From Bacteroidales bacterium (GTDB lineage: Bacteria; Bacteroidota; Bacteroidia; Bacteroidales; JAAYJT01), in the NCBI GenBank assembly GCA_014860575.1, contig JACZJK010000001.1, forward strand, positions 1 to 64,000: 64,000 nt of DNA, read 5' to 3'. Within the stretch, counting starts at the first letter, position 1; each line of letters opens with the position of its first letter. Of the stretch, positions 47,349-55,901 are shown one piece after another. A program made the translations under genes and the position numbers. The notes beneath the pieces were generated by a model. It did not search any database. It was not told the origin of the DNA and was given only the letters and a program-made list of their open reading frames with translations.

Positions 47349-47356
47349 TAATTTTG
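47349..47356 (+). promoter_or_regulatory. Bacteroidota -7 promoter motif TAATTTTG (DUF502 gene)
   Basis: Exact TAnnTTTG, 23 bp before the start codon. Confidence 0.6.
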
Positions 47357-47379
47357 CACGCGATTAAATTCATGATTTT

Positions 47380-47994
47380 ATGAACACCAAAAAGATACTC
47401 AGGACGTTGCTAGGTTTTTTTCTGCAAGGGCTGATTTACATCGCACCATTGTTTATTACCGGCTATGCCATTTACTTTAGTTTTCTTTATGTTGACGAGC
47501 TGCTCAATCAGTACATAAGGACCTACCTGAAGTTTAATATTCCCGGATTGGGTCTCATTACTATTGTACTTTTAATCACGTTGGTTGGCTTTTTAGGCCG
47601 CACCATCATTTTCAGGCCAATGATGGGCTACCTGGATAAAGCAGCAGCGAAGGTTCCTTTCATCAAAATCATTTATTCCTCCATCAAGGATTTGCTTACT
47701 GCTTTTGTTGGGCAAAAACGTAAGTTTACCGAACCCGTTCTTGTAAAGGTCAACAGGGAAAGTGATCTTGAGAAACTGGGCTTTGTAACCCAGCGCGACC
47801 TGAGTTCATTGGGTATTGACAGTAAGCGAGTGGCTGTTTACCTGCCGCATTCATATAATTTCTCCGGGAACCTATTTATTGTTTCAGCAGATAATGTGAG
47901 ACCCATCAATGCACCCGCTGCGGAAGTCATGAAATTTATAGTTTCTGCTGGCGTTACAGGTATCGAAAATCAGGAAAATGAACCAATAGCTTAA
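47380..47994 (+). CDS. DUF502 family membrane protein
   Basis: 204 aa. Two N-terminal membrane helices (GFFLQGLIYIAPLFITGYAIYF-type and a LGLITIVLLITLVGFLG-type segment), then KVPFIKIIYSSIKDLLTAF, the DUF502 signature, and a cytoplasmic beta domain with VAVYLPHSYNFSGNLFIV. Function unknown across the family. First gene of a likely surE-lpxB transcript. Confidence 0.85.
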   Translation: MNTKKILRTLLGFFLQGLIYIAPLFITGYAIYFSFLYVDELLNQYIRTYLKFNIPGLGLITIVLLITLVGFLGRTIIFRPMMGYLDKAAAKVPFIKIIYSSIKDLLTAFVGQKRKFTEPVLVKVNRESDLEKLGFVTQRDLSSLGIDSKRVAVYLPHSYNFSGNLFIVSADNVRPINAPAAEVMKFIVSAGVTGIENQENEPIA

Positions 47995-48084
47995 TTCATT
48001 AGTTATATCTCCAGAGCCGGGCCCGAAGTATGACAAAAGAAAATGAAAACCCGGCAATTTTAAACAATAATCCAACCGATAAAA

Positions 48085-48861
48085 ATGACATCTGTTAAAC
48101 CCTTGATTTTAGTAACCAACGACGACGGAATTACAGCTCCCGGTATTCGTAAACTGATAAGTATTATGCATTCACTTGGTGAAGTTGTTGTAGTGGCGCC
48201 TGATAAACCGCAATCGGCGATGGGGCATGCCATTACAGTAACAACCCCACTGATGGTGCATCAGATTCCAAACGAAAACAATCACCCGGAATATAGCTGC
48301 AACGGCACCTCAGTTGATTGCGTTAAAATGGGTGTTAAAATTGTACTTGACCGCAAGCCCGATCTGGTTGTATCAGGCATCAATCATGGCAGCAATGCTT
48401 CAATTAACGTTCTTTATTCCGGCACAATGGCTGCGGCTATCGAAGCCGCCATCGAAGATATTCCCGCCATAGGTTTCTCACTGAATGATTACTCCATACA
48501 TGCCAATTTTGATGGGTTCGAGGAATATATCAAAACCATTGTGAAGCAAGTTCTTAAAAACGGGCTGCCACCTGCAACCTGTCTCAATGTAAATATACCT
48601 GCGTCTGGGGCTGATGCTATCAGGGGAATAAAGGTTGTAAGACAAGCCAAAGGATACTGGAAGGAAACATACGATGCCCGAACTGATCCGTTTAAACGAA
48701 GCTATTATTGGCTCACCGGAGTATTTGAAGACAGAGATGGCGCTGAAGATACTGATGTTTGGGCGATTACAAACAATTATATAGCTGTTGTTCCTGTGCA
48801 TATTGATATGACAGCTCATGCTGCCATTGTGCAACTCAAGCAATGGGATCTGGAAAAATAA
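48085..48861 (+). CDS. surE: 5'/3'-nucleotidase SurE
   Basis: 258 aa. Metal site TNDDG (N12, D13, D14), then VVVAPDKPQSAMGHAIT, CNGTSVDCVK and VVSGINHGSNASINVLYSGTMAAAIEA, the full SurE core; C-terminal extension used for dimer exchange is present. Dephosphorylates nucleoside monophosphates. Followed after 27 bp by a small membrane protein and then lpxB. Confidence 0.95.
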   Translation: MTSVKPLILVTNDDGITAPGIRKLISIMHSLGEVVVVAPDKPQSAMGHAITVTTPLMVHQIPNENNHPEYSCNGTSVDCVKMGVKIVLDRKPDLVVSGINHGSNASINVLYSGTMAAAIEAAIEDIPAIGFSLNDYSIHANFDGFEEYIKTIVKQVLKNGLPPATCLNVNIPASGADAIRGIKVVRQAKGYWKETYDARTDPFKRSYYWLTGVFEDRDGAEDTDVWAITNNYIAVVPVHIDMTAHAAIVQLKQWDLEK

Positions 48862-48888
48862 CACGCTGATTAAAACATAATTAACTGC

Positions 48889-49191
48889 ATGAGCGGCATA
48901 AAGGAATTTTTAAAAAAGGATAATCTGGCATTCGGCTTGGTGCTTGCTTTTGCGATAAGCGTTGCCATCTACGCATCACTTTGGGGGCTTGCCCAGGTTT
49001 TTCAGGAAGCTTTCAGCAGTCACTATCTTCGAAAGCAAGTATTGGCAATGATAAGTATATTTGCGAACCTTTTTCCTTTCAGGTTTTATATGTTAAAGTT
49101 GAAACTTGATAAAACAGGAAGAGGAGTTCTTGCCGCTATGTTTGTGATGACGATATTGTATTTTTTGTTTATTCATGGCGGGCAGGAATAG
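48889..49191 (+). CDS. Small three-helix membrane protein
   Basis: 100 aa. About three membrane helices (LAFGLVLAFAISVAIYASL, VLAMISIFANLFPFRFY and VLAAMFVMTILYFLFIHG), positive loops LRKQ and KLKLDKTGRG. No known family recognised. Its place between surE and lpxB and codon use like its neighbours support a real gene; a role in the envelope is only suggested by context. Confidence 0.7.
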   Translation: MSGIKEFLKKDNLAFGLVLAFAISVAIYASLWGLAQVFQEAFSSHYLRKQVLAMISIFANLFPFRFYMLKLKLDKTGRGVLAAMFVMTILYFLFIHGGQE

Positions 49192-49302
49192 TTAGAAAGT
49201 TCCAGATCAATTACTTTATTGGATATTCGTTAACTGGAAAGATCAAGGTTGTTTTTAATCCTGAAATCAGTGCTTAAACCATAAGAATCCCGAAATAGTG
49301 TT

Positions 49303-50418
49303 ATGAAGTATTACATCATTGCCGGTGAAGCTTCGGGCGACCTACACGCCTCCAACCTGATCAGGGAACTGAAACGCCTTGATCCTGACAGTATTTTCAG
49401 GGCATGGGGCGGCAACAGAATGCAGGAACAGGGAGCTGAACTGGTGATGCATTACCGTCACATGGCCTTCATGGGTTTTGTAGAAGTAATTAAAAACCTG
49501 CGAACCATTCTTCGGTTTCTGAAACAATGTAAGAGCGATATCATTCGATTCAAACCCGATGTGGTGATCCTGGTTGACTATCCCGGGTTCAATTTCCGCA
49601 TTGCTGAATTTGCCCACGGGTTAGGAATAAAGGTTTTCTATTATATATCGCCGCAGGTCTGGGCCTGGAAACGCTCACGCGTGCTTCAAGTTAAAAAATG
49701 GGTGGATCGCATGTTTGTGATTCTGCCTTTCGAGAAAGAATTTTATAAGCGCAGCAATGTTGAAGTTGATTTTGTAGGCCATCCATTGCTCGATGCAATT
49801 GAAAATTATAACACAACCAAAGTTCCATCTTCATTAAAAAGCGAAGATAAACGGCCCGTTGTGGCCTTGCTGGCAGGAAGCCGTAAACAGGAGGTCAATA
49901 AAATGCTGCCGGCGATGTTGGCCGTAGTTCCGAATTTCCCAGGCTATCGTTTTATTATTGCCGGCACATCTTCAGTGCCAGCAAGCTTATACAAGAACAT
50001 AATCGGATCGCACAATGCCGAAATTATTACTGACCAAACGTACCAGCTTTTAAGTACGGCAAATGCGGCTATTGTAACTTCCGGGACTGCAACTCTTGAA
50101 ACAGCGCTTTTTCATGTGCCTCAGGTGGTTTGTTACAAGGGCAATTGGATCTCAGTACAGATTGCCAGGCAGTTAGTTAAGATTGAGTATATATCATTGG
50201 TCAACCTCGTTATGAACCAGGCCGTTGTAAGTGAATTGATACAGAATGAAATGAACCCGGAGAATCTTTCGCGCGAACTGGGTTTGCTCCTGAACAATAG
50301 CGAAGCGCGCGAAAAAATGATCAGCAATTACAAATTAATGGAAATTAAACTTGGCGGAGCAGGAGCTTCGGCCCGGACAGCAAAACTCATGTGGAATATC
50401 CTTAACCATATTGAATAA
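49303..50418 (+). CDS. lpxB: Lipid-A-disaccharide synthase
   Basis: 371 aa GT19 enzyme. IIAGEASGDLHASNL at the start, then GGNRMQEQGAELVM, MGFVEV, VDYPGFNFRIA, FYYISPQVWAWKRSR, FVGHPLLDAI, LLAGSRKQEV and TSGTATLETALF, all LpxB signatures. Joins UDP-2,3-diacyl-GlcN with lipid X on the inner membrane to make the lipid A disaccharide. Followed after 22 bp by a TPR lipoprotein gene. Confidence 0.96.
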   Translation: MKYYIIAGEASGDLHASNLIRELKRLDPDSIFRAWGGNRMQEQGAELVMHYRHMAFMGFVEVIKNLRTILRFLKQCKSDIIRFKPDVVILVDYPGFNFRIAEFAHGLGIKVFYYISPQVWAWKRSRVLQVKKWVDRMFVILPFEKEFYKRSNVEVDFVGHPLLDAIENYNTTKVPSSLKSEDKRPVVALLAGSRKQEVNKMLPAMLAVVPNFPGYRFIIAGTSSVPASLYKNIIGSHNAEIITDQTYQLLSTANAAIVTSGTATLETALFHVPQVVCYKGNWISVQIARQLVKIEYISLVNLVMNQAVVSELIQNEMNPENLSRELGLLLNNSEAREKMISNYKLMEIKLGGAGASARTAKLMWNILNHIE

Positions 50419-50440
50419 AGAAAATTAACCCTCTACAACA

Positions 50441-51322
50441 ATGAAACAAACATTAATCGCATTCTTAGCTCTTTTGTTCTTAAACGCTTGCAATTTTGGT
50501 TCAGTAAAAGACCAATCCGGAGATGGAAACCAGGCAAAAACCAAATCTTCAACTAATGATGATAGCATTCATCAACACCGGGATTCCTTTCCTGTAAGCC
50601 AACAAGTACCAGATGCAGAAGATGCAGACGGCATCGCACATCTTGAGCAGCAGGCAGCCGCCGGGCAATTCAATGCGTATGAGGATTATATCAAACTGGG
50701 TCTTGATCTCTACAGGAATAAAGAATACTCAGCGGCGCTGGAAAAAATGGATTTCGCTGTCCAATCCGACCCGATGCACCCAAAAGCATATTATTACCGT
50801 GGGCAGATTTATGTTGACATAAGCAATTTCAAAGCAGCGAAGGAAGATTTCTTGAAGGTGACCTCTATGGTTGAAGATGATCATCGTGCCTGGAATTTTT
50901 TAGGCGCGACCCAAACCCATGGCGCAGAAAACGATTTGGCTGTAGAAAGTTATTCCAAAGCCATTACACTCGACCCCAATAATGCCTTGTATTATTTTAA
51001 CCGTGGAAGTTCACTCGGGCAGCTTGGAAAGCTAGAGGAAGCGCTTGTAGATTTTGATAAAGCAGTGGAACTGGGTTTCAATACCGCAGGCATCTATAAC
51101 AACCGCGCAAATACCCGCTATATGCTTGGCGATTTTCAGGGTGCCATTGCCGATTTCAGCCGTTCAATGGAAATTGATCCTAAAAGCATGGCGCCTTATG
51201 CGAACCGTGGTATCGCCTATCTGTATATCCGCGATACAATAAGGGCCTGCGCCGATTGGCAGCGCGCCTTGGAAATGGGTCACCCGCTGGTAAAGGAATA
51301 TCTGGAATTATATTGCAAATAG
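50441..51322 (+). CDS. TPR-repeat lipoprotein
   Basis: 293 aa. Signal with lipobox LNAC (C17), a Ser/Asp/Gln-rich linker to about residue 65, then five to six TPR units (AALEKMDFAVQSDPMHPKAYYYRG, DLAVESYSKAITLDPNNALYYFNRG, GAIADFSRSMEIDPKSMAPYANRG-type repeats). Outer- or inner-membrane-attached scaffold of unknown partner. Probably co-transcribed with lpxB. Confidence 0.85.
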   Translation: MKQTLIAFLALLFLNACNFGSVKDQSGDGNQAKTKSSTNDDSIHQHRDSFPVSQQVPDAEDADGIAHLEQQAAAGQFNAYEDYIKLGLDLYRNKEYSAALEKMDFAVQSDPMHPKAYYYRGQIYVDISNFKAAKEDFLKVTSMVEDDHRAWNFLGATQTHGAENDLAVESYSKAITLDPNNALYYFNRGSSLGQLGKLEEALVDFDKAVELGFNTAGIYNNRANTRYMLGDFQGAIADFSRSMEIDPKSMAPYANRGIAYLYIRDTIRACADWQRALEMGHPLVKEYLELYCK

Positions 51323-51402
51323 CAGTACTTTTTCGATAAGGGCTATTGCATATCTATTCCCGGTTCGTTATTTTTATACCCTGAATTTACCCATCAAAAA
51401 GT

Positions 51403-53520
51403 ATGAACCGCTGGAACCAACATAGCCTTTTCAGGTTGCTTGTATTCTTCGCGCTGGGAATACTGCTGGAAACCGGAACCCGGTATCAAATCCACATTAT
51501 ATATTGGATCTTGCCGGCGCTGATTTTGATGCTGGCATTGGTGCATTTAGCTTCTCTAAAGCATGTTGCTTTTAGAATCCGGTGGCTGCCCGGTTTGCTG
51601 TTAGGCCTGATTATGTTTACTTTCGGGATTGAGTGGAGCCGCTTGAACGACCAACGCAGCAACCCTCATCATCTTTCACATCATTACTCAGGTACAGAAC
51701 CGGTATTGGTAAGAATCAACGGGGCTTTGGAAGCCCGGCCAAACTCATATAAAGCGCTCGCTGAAATTATTGCCGTTGAAACCGACAGCGTCTGGCTAAA
51801 AGTAAACGGTGATGTGTTGCTCTATTTTCCCCTCGACAGCATTGCTGAAAGCATTGCTTACGGCGACAGATTGCTGGTTTACGCAAAGTTCAATACACCT
51901 TCCCCTCCTTCAAATCCGGGTGAGTTCGATTACCAGGGCTACCTCGCGAATAAAAATATTCACTTCCAGGCTTACATCCGTCCTGATCAATGGATCAAAA
52001 CCGGTAGCGGGTTTGGTAATCCTCTGGTAGAGTTCGCACTGAGTCTGCGGAAAACATTTATCCGGGTTTTTAACAATCATGGTATTGCAGGGCGTGATTT
52101 CTCAGTTGCAACGGCATTAATTCTTGGCATGGACGACTACCTTGACAACGACACGCGCAAGGAATTCTCCACTGCCGGAGCCATGCATGTACTTTGCGTA
52201 TCTGGACTTCATGTAGGAGTTATTTTCCTGGTTTTCAGCAATATGTTGTTTTTTCTGAAGCGAAACCGCTACTCAAGGTTTTTACGAATTATACTTTTGC
52301 TTTCAGGCATTTGGTTTTATGCATTGCTGACTGGTCTTGCCCCCTCGGTTCTCAGGGCAACTACAATGTTCAGTTTTGTGATTATTGGCATGAGCATGAA
52401 CCGCAACGCAAATATTTACAACAGTCTTGCGGTGTCAGCCTTTATACTTCTCATCATAAACCCCTATCTGATTCGTGAGGTGGGGTTTCAGCTTTCGTAT
52501 ATTGCTGTGATTGCGATAGTTTCCATACAGCCTGGCCTTTACCAGTTATGGAGGCCCAGGAACTGGTTGCTTGATAAAATCTGGGCCATAACTACTGTTT
52601 CAATTGCTGCCCAAATCGGAACAGCGCCACTTGGGTTATATTATTTCCATCAGTTTCCGAATTATTTCATCATCACCAATCTTTTAGTCATACCACTGGC
52701 CTCACTTATCCTTTATGCCGGTTTTCTTACCGTAATTTTATCGGCAGTTCCTGTGATTTCAGGATGGATTTCCTGGCTGCTTGTGGTTTTCCTGAAAGCT
52801 ATGAATAACTCCGTTGCGTTTGTGGATAGCTTGCCATATTCGGCAACCACTGGGGTTTTTATCAGCATGCTTGAAATGCTTGTGCTCTTTCTGGTTATCA
52901 TGGTGGGCTTTCGTGCCTTTGCGATCCGAAAGGCCGTATTGCTACAAGTCTCTCTGTCGCTGATTATTTTGTTCTTTGGTATTGGTGTTTACAGGCAATA
53001 TGAAAGGGCAAATCAACATTTTCTTGTCGTGTATGCATTGCGCAATGATGTTGCCATTGATATGGTTCATGGCCGGAATGGCTTAATGTTGGTTGACTCA
53101 ACAAAATTATCCGATCCTTCAGTCCTGGATTTTCATGTGATCAACCATCATACCCGTTGCGGCATTAAGCCCCGTTTGCTGGCTTTCGATGAGCTTCATC
53201 AGGAACAACCGATTACGCAGGCAAACCTGCCATTCAAAGCCAGGCATCCATTTGTACAGTTTGGCAAAGAGCTCATCATGTTGGTTGACCGCAACACGCC
53301 ATTGATTGATAAAGAACAACCATTGCAGGCCAGCTTGCTGATTGTTATTGACAGCCATCGCCAACCAAAGGACATCCTGCAAAGCTACAAAGCCGGTAAA
53401 GTAATCATCAGCAACAAGGTTCCGCCCTGGAACACTTCGCTGTGGCGTGAAGCATGTACTGAAATGGAAGTGCCTTATCACGATGTAAGAGAAAAGGGAG
53501 CGTTTGTTTTGGATATTTAG
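51403..53520 (+). CDS. comEC: ComEC/Rec2-family DNA-uptake membrane protein without metallo-beta-lactamase domain
   Basis: 705 aa. N-terminal helices and the DUF4131 soluble domain (about 85-195; LVRINGALEARPN, GEFDYQGYLANKNIHFQAYI), then the Competence domain (about 225-500) with ATALILGMDDYLD, EFSTAGAMHVLCVSGLHVGVIF, GLAPSVLRATTMF and GFQLSYIAV. The C-terminal part (about 530-705) shows none of the HxHxDH motifs of the metallo-beta-lactamase domain. This shorter form is usual in Bacteroidota. In competent bacteria ComEC makes the inner-membrane channel for single-stranded DNA. Confidence 0.88.
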   Translation: MNRWNQHSLFRLLVFFALGILLETGTRYQIHIIYWILPALILMLALVHLASLKHVAFRIRWLPGLLLGLIMFTFGIEWSRLNDQRSNPHHLSHHYSGTEPVLVRINGALEARPNSYKALAEIIAVETDSVWLKVNGDVLLYFPLDSIAESIAYGDRLLVYAKFNTPSPPSNPGEFDYQGYLANKNIHFQAYIRPDQWIKTGSGFGNPLVEFALSLRKTFIRVFNNHGIAGRDFSVATALILGMDDYLDNDTRKEFSTAGAMHVLCVSGLHVGVIFLVFSNMLFFLKRNRYSRFLRIILLLSGIWFYALLTGLAPSVLRATTMFSFVIIGMSMNRNANIYNSLAVSAFILLIINPYLIREVGFQLSYIAVIAIVSIQPGLYQLWRPRNWLLDKIWAITTVSIAAQIGTAPLGLYYFHQFPNYFIITNLLVIPLASLILYAGFLTVILSAVPVISGWISWLLVVFLKAMNNSVAFVDSLPYSATTGVFISMLEMLVLFLVIMVGFRAFAIRKAVLLQVSLSLIILFFGIGVYRQYERANQHFLVVYALRNDVAIDMVHGRNGLMLVDSTKLSDPSVLDFHVINHHTRCGIKPRLLAFDELHQEQPITQANLPFKARHPFVQFGKELIMLVDRNTPLIDKEQPLQASLLIVIDSHRQPKDILQSYKAGKVIISNKVPPWNTSLWREACTEMEVPYHDVREKGAFVLDI

Positions 53521-53530
53521 GTAAGGATTC

Positions 53531-53884
53531 TTACTCAGCCATAAGGGATTCGTAAGGAATTTTGAGTTTGTGATGCAAATTCCTGATCATTGCAAGTGTG
53601 AGTTTGCGTTTACCACTGAAAATCTCTGATACACGGCTTTTATAGCCGATGATTTCAGCCAGATCCTTATTGCTCATACCCATTTGTTCCATTCTGAATT
53701 TGATGGCCTCAATGGGATCGGGAGCTTCAATTGGGTAATACTCATCTTCATACTTCTCGATCAAAATGGATAACAATTCGGCTTCATCCCCTTCGGGTGT
53801 ATTTTCAGGTGCATCAAATATCTGATCCAGCCTTTCCAGGGCATTCTCATAATCCTTTTCTGTTTTAAGAAGCTTGATATTCAT
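53531..53884 (-). CDS. higA: HigA-type antitoxin (Xre HTH)
   Basis: 117 aa from the ATG at 53884 (the frame also opens 8 codons earlier, overlapping higB). An acidic N-terminal part (EGDEAELLSILIEKYEDEYYPIEAPDPIEAI) is followed by a helix-turn-helix with MGMSNKDLAEIIGYKSRVSEIFSGKRKLT. This pattern is the HigA/antitoxin family common in Bacteroidota. Expected to neutralise HigB and repress the operon. Starts 4 bp after the higB stop. Confidence 0.88.
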   Translation of the reverse strand: MNIKLLKTEKDYENALERLDQIFDAPENTPEGDEAELLSILIEKYEDEYYPIEAPDPIEAIKFRMEQMGMSNKDLAEIIGYKSRVSEIFSGKRKLTLAMIRNLHHKLKIPYESLMAE

Positions 53885-53888
53885 ATTC

Positions 53889-54182
53889 TTAAATTTTATC
53901 AGCGTCAATATTATTATAATCCTGGTGTGATCCGATGAATCTTATAAAGACCCATCCTCTATGATAATTAATCCGGGTTATAAGTCTGTACCTGTTTCCG
54001 CAAATATTAAAAACTACTCTGCTGCTTTTCAGAATACTGGCCTTCGGAAACTCAGACTTAATATCAGTGGGAGCTCTCCATACAGCTTTTGAAGCTTCTT
54101 TATACCAGGTTTTAAGCTGCTCCTCCGAATCAGCATGTATTTCCCAAAACTGCCTGATTGTCTTTTTGGCTATAACTCTCAT
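53889..54182 (-). CDS. higB: HigB-type toxin (RelE-fold mRNA interferase)
   Basis: 97 aa. MRVIAKKTIRQFWEIHADSEEQLKTWYKEASKAVW, SILKSSRVVFNICGNRYRLITRINY and GWVFIRFIGSHQDYNNI match the HigB toxin of the toxin-first HigBA type; conserved NRYRL and FIGSHxxY parts are present. Cuts mRNA at the ribosome in characterised members. The ATG at 54182 is chosen over the TTG one codon upstream. A -7 motif and a palindrome lie just upstream. Confidence 0.9.
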   Translation of the reverse strand: MRVIAKKTIRQFWEIHADSEEQLKTWYKEASKAVWRAPTDIKSEFPKASILKSSRVVFNICGNRYRLITRINYHRGWVFIRFIGSHQDYNNIDADKI

Positions 54183-54201
54183 CAACTAACATTATTACCT
54201 G

Positions 54202-54209
54202 CAAAGATA
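54202..54209 (-). promoter_or_regulatory. Bacteroidota -7 promoter motif TATCTTTG (higBA)
   Basis: Exact TAnnTTTG on the minus strand, 19 bp before the higB ATG. Confidence 0.65.
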
Positions 54210-54217
54210 AAACAAAG

Positions 54218-54232
54218 TTACCAATTTGGTAA
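54218..54232. promoter_or_regulatory. Palindromic operator candidate of higBA
   Basis: TTACCAA-T-TTGGTAA, perfect 7-bp arms around one base, 8 bp upstream of the -7 motif, so a bound HigA dimer would cover the -33 region. Position and symmetry are those of an autoregulatory HigA operator. Confidence 0.6.
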
Positions 54233-54334
54233 AAATCTGCTAAATTAATTCTTGAGTTGACATAAGGTTGTTAATAACATTTTCAAACCGCTGGTTTATA
54301 CATTTCAATAGCAACAATATGAACTTATTTTTTC

Positions 54335-54342
54335 TATATTTG
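54335..54342 (+). promoter_or_regulatory. Bacteroidota -7 promoter motif TATATTTG
   Basis: Exact TAnnTTTG just upstream of the multi-TM ExbD-like gene. If it is used, the TTG at 54350 would have almost no leader, which favours the GTG at 54407. Confidence 0.55.
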
Positions 54343-54349
54343 TGCACTA

Positions 54350-55774
54350 TTGAAGCACACAGCATCAAAACAGTACCATTTGAACTTCGAAATAAAACCA
54401 ACAAACGTGATTAGCCTGACTAAAATCAGGATAATTTCAGGTGTTGTGCTTGGATTGCTTTATTCCTTCTCATTGTATTCTTTCTTATACATCATGAGAG
54501 AATCGCTCAGAATACTCTCTGTTACTGATGACTATGATGTTTGGTTACTTTCACGAGAAGAAGTAAATTTCTATAATCTTGTTCTTGCATTTATCTCAGT
54601 CATTATTGGGCAGTCAACTTGCTTTTGGTATTGGAACGACAGGCCCCGAAAATTACTCGAGAAGAATAAGCGATTAAGAATATCAATTCTAAACGATCAA
54701 AGAGTCTTAAATTGGTTTTTCCTTTATGTTTTCTTTCAACTTGCAGTTTTCTATGGTTACTATTTTGGGTTTACAATTAAAGGCGCTTTTTACACTTTCA
54801 GCCTATATCCCGACTATAAATACCTCTTTATCCTGATAATCATTGTACTGTTCTTAAATTCCTGGATAAGCATTTTAAAAATAATAAATGGCAAAAGAAA
54901 ATTTTGGTTTTTAGCATCCGCTCTGGTGGTTTCTTTGATTTCCTTCTCATTTTCAAAAATAAACATGATTGATTACAGGGCTATAAATGCGATAATCTTG
55001 AATAAGAGCGTTTACAATAACTTTTTATTGGATCTCCCCGAATCGAATGCTGAGCATTTGTGGTATCCGAACTTTAAAGAACCTATTTACCTTGCTATGT
55101 CAAAGGGAAGTGACAAGAAAAGCATTCCAGTCATTATAATTAATAATTATGAGGTGGCATTTGATGATTTGCCAATAGTTCTTTCTGACCTATTGAGTCA
55201 AATAGATGAATTTCGGGCTAGATTCATGGCTTTTCGCCTCATCATTCATAAGGGAGTTCCAATGCAATATGTGCTCCGATTGCAAGAAGAACTATTAAAA
55301 TCTGGCATTCATAGGGTTGCTTATGCCATAATACCGCATAACCCGGAATTTGATCAAAGATATTACCGGGATTTCTCATTTAATGTTCGACTCCCTGATT
55401 TCAAATACACTAAAGATGAGATTTATAAACTTGTAAGTGAGGCGGATGGAATAAAAAATGTGATTCTAATACAGCATGTAGACTCCAGGTTATATATTAT
55501 TAACGACTCGTTGGTATTGGCAGATGAGCTTACGAGGTTCTATGAAAATATAATAAGAGAAGACTCGAATTATATCATCCTGTATGAGGTGAATGAAAAG
55601 AAAAGCTTAGAAGATTATTTAATTGTTTTGACTTCGTATGCAAAAGTATTGCATAGTATGCGTGATGAGCATTCAATAATCACTCTGGGCAAGTCTTACT
55701 ACTCTCTGGAAATTGAACAACATAAAAATGTAACTGAAAAATACCAATATAGGCTTGTTGAACTCAGACAATAA
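54350..55774 (+). CDS. Multi-TM protein with two ExbD/TolR-like domains (uncharacterised)
   Basis: 474 aa from TTG at 54350, or 455 aa from GTG at 54407; no in-frame ATG occurs before codon 69. About five membrane helices lie within residues 25-205. After the last one comes LLDLPESNAEHL, then KSIPVIIINNYEVAFDDLPIVLSDLL...FRLIIHKGVPMQYVLRLQEELLKSGIHRVAYAI (about 260-340), which follows the ExbD/TolR periplasmic pattern: LP-ES after the membrane, a hydrophobic strand, a helix, then a strand-helix-strand with GI..V. A second stretch (about 370-460; NVILIQHVDSRLYIINDSLVLADEL...YIILYEVNEKKSLEDYLIVLTSYAKVL) repeats the pattern. The Asp of the ExbD helix is not seen. No ExbB-like neighbour. Genes with many ATA/TTA codons compared with surroundings; possibly acquired. 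Confidence 0.55.
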   Translation: MKHTASKQYHLNFEIKPTNVISLTKIRIISGVVLGLLYSFSLYSFLYIMRESLRILSVTDDYDVWLLSREEVNFYNLVLAFISVIIGQSTCFWYWNDRPRKLLEKNKRLRISILNDQRVLNWFFLYVFFQLAVFYGYYFGFTIKGAFYTFSLYPDYKYLFILIIIVLFLNSWISILKIINGKRKFWFLASALVVSLISFSFSKINMIDYRAINAIILNKSVYNNFLLDLPESNAEHLWYPNFKEPIYLAMSKGSDKKSIPVIIINNYEVAFDDLPIVLSDLLSQIDEFRARFMAFRLIIHKGVPMQYVLRLQEELLKSGIHRVAYAIIPHNPEFDQRYYRDFSFNVRLPDFKYTKDEIYKLVSEADGIKNVILIQHVDSRLYIINDSLVLADELTRFYENIIREDSNYIILYEVNEKKSLEDYLIVLTSYAKVLHSMRDEHSIITLGKSYYSLEIEQHKNVTEKYQYRLVELRQ

Positions 55775-55901
55775 CACGGAACCGTTGATTCTACAAAGCG
55801 GGAAAGTTTAATCAAAAGTCAAAGTTAACTATTATAAGTCCTGAGTAAATTTACAGATCATAACGTCAGACTGTGTAAAAAGTCAGGATATAACTAGCAG
55901 T

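Noticed and set aside
48016-48055. Terminator between DUF502 and surE (GCCGGG...CCCGGC)
   Set aside because: Only a 6-bp stem with a 28-base loop and no T-run; too weak to call.
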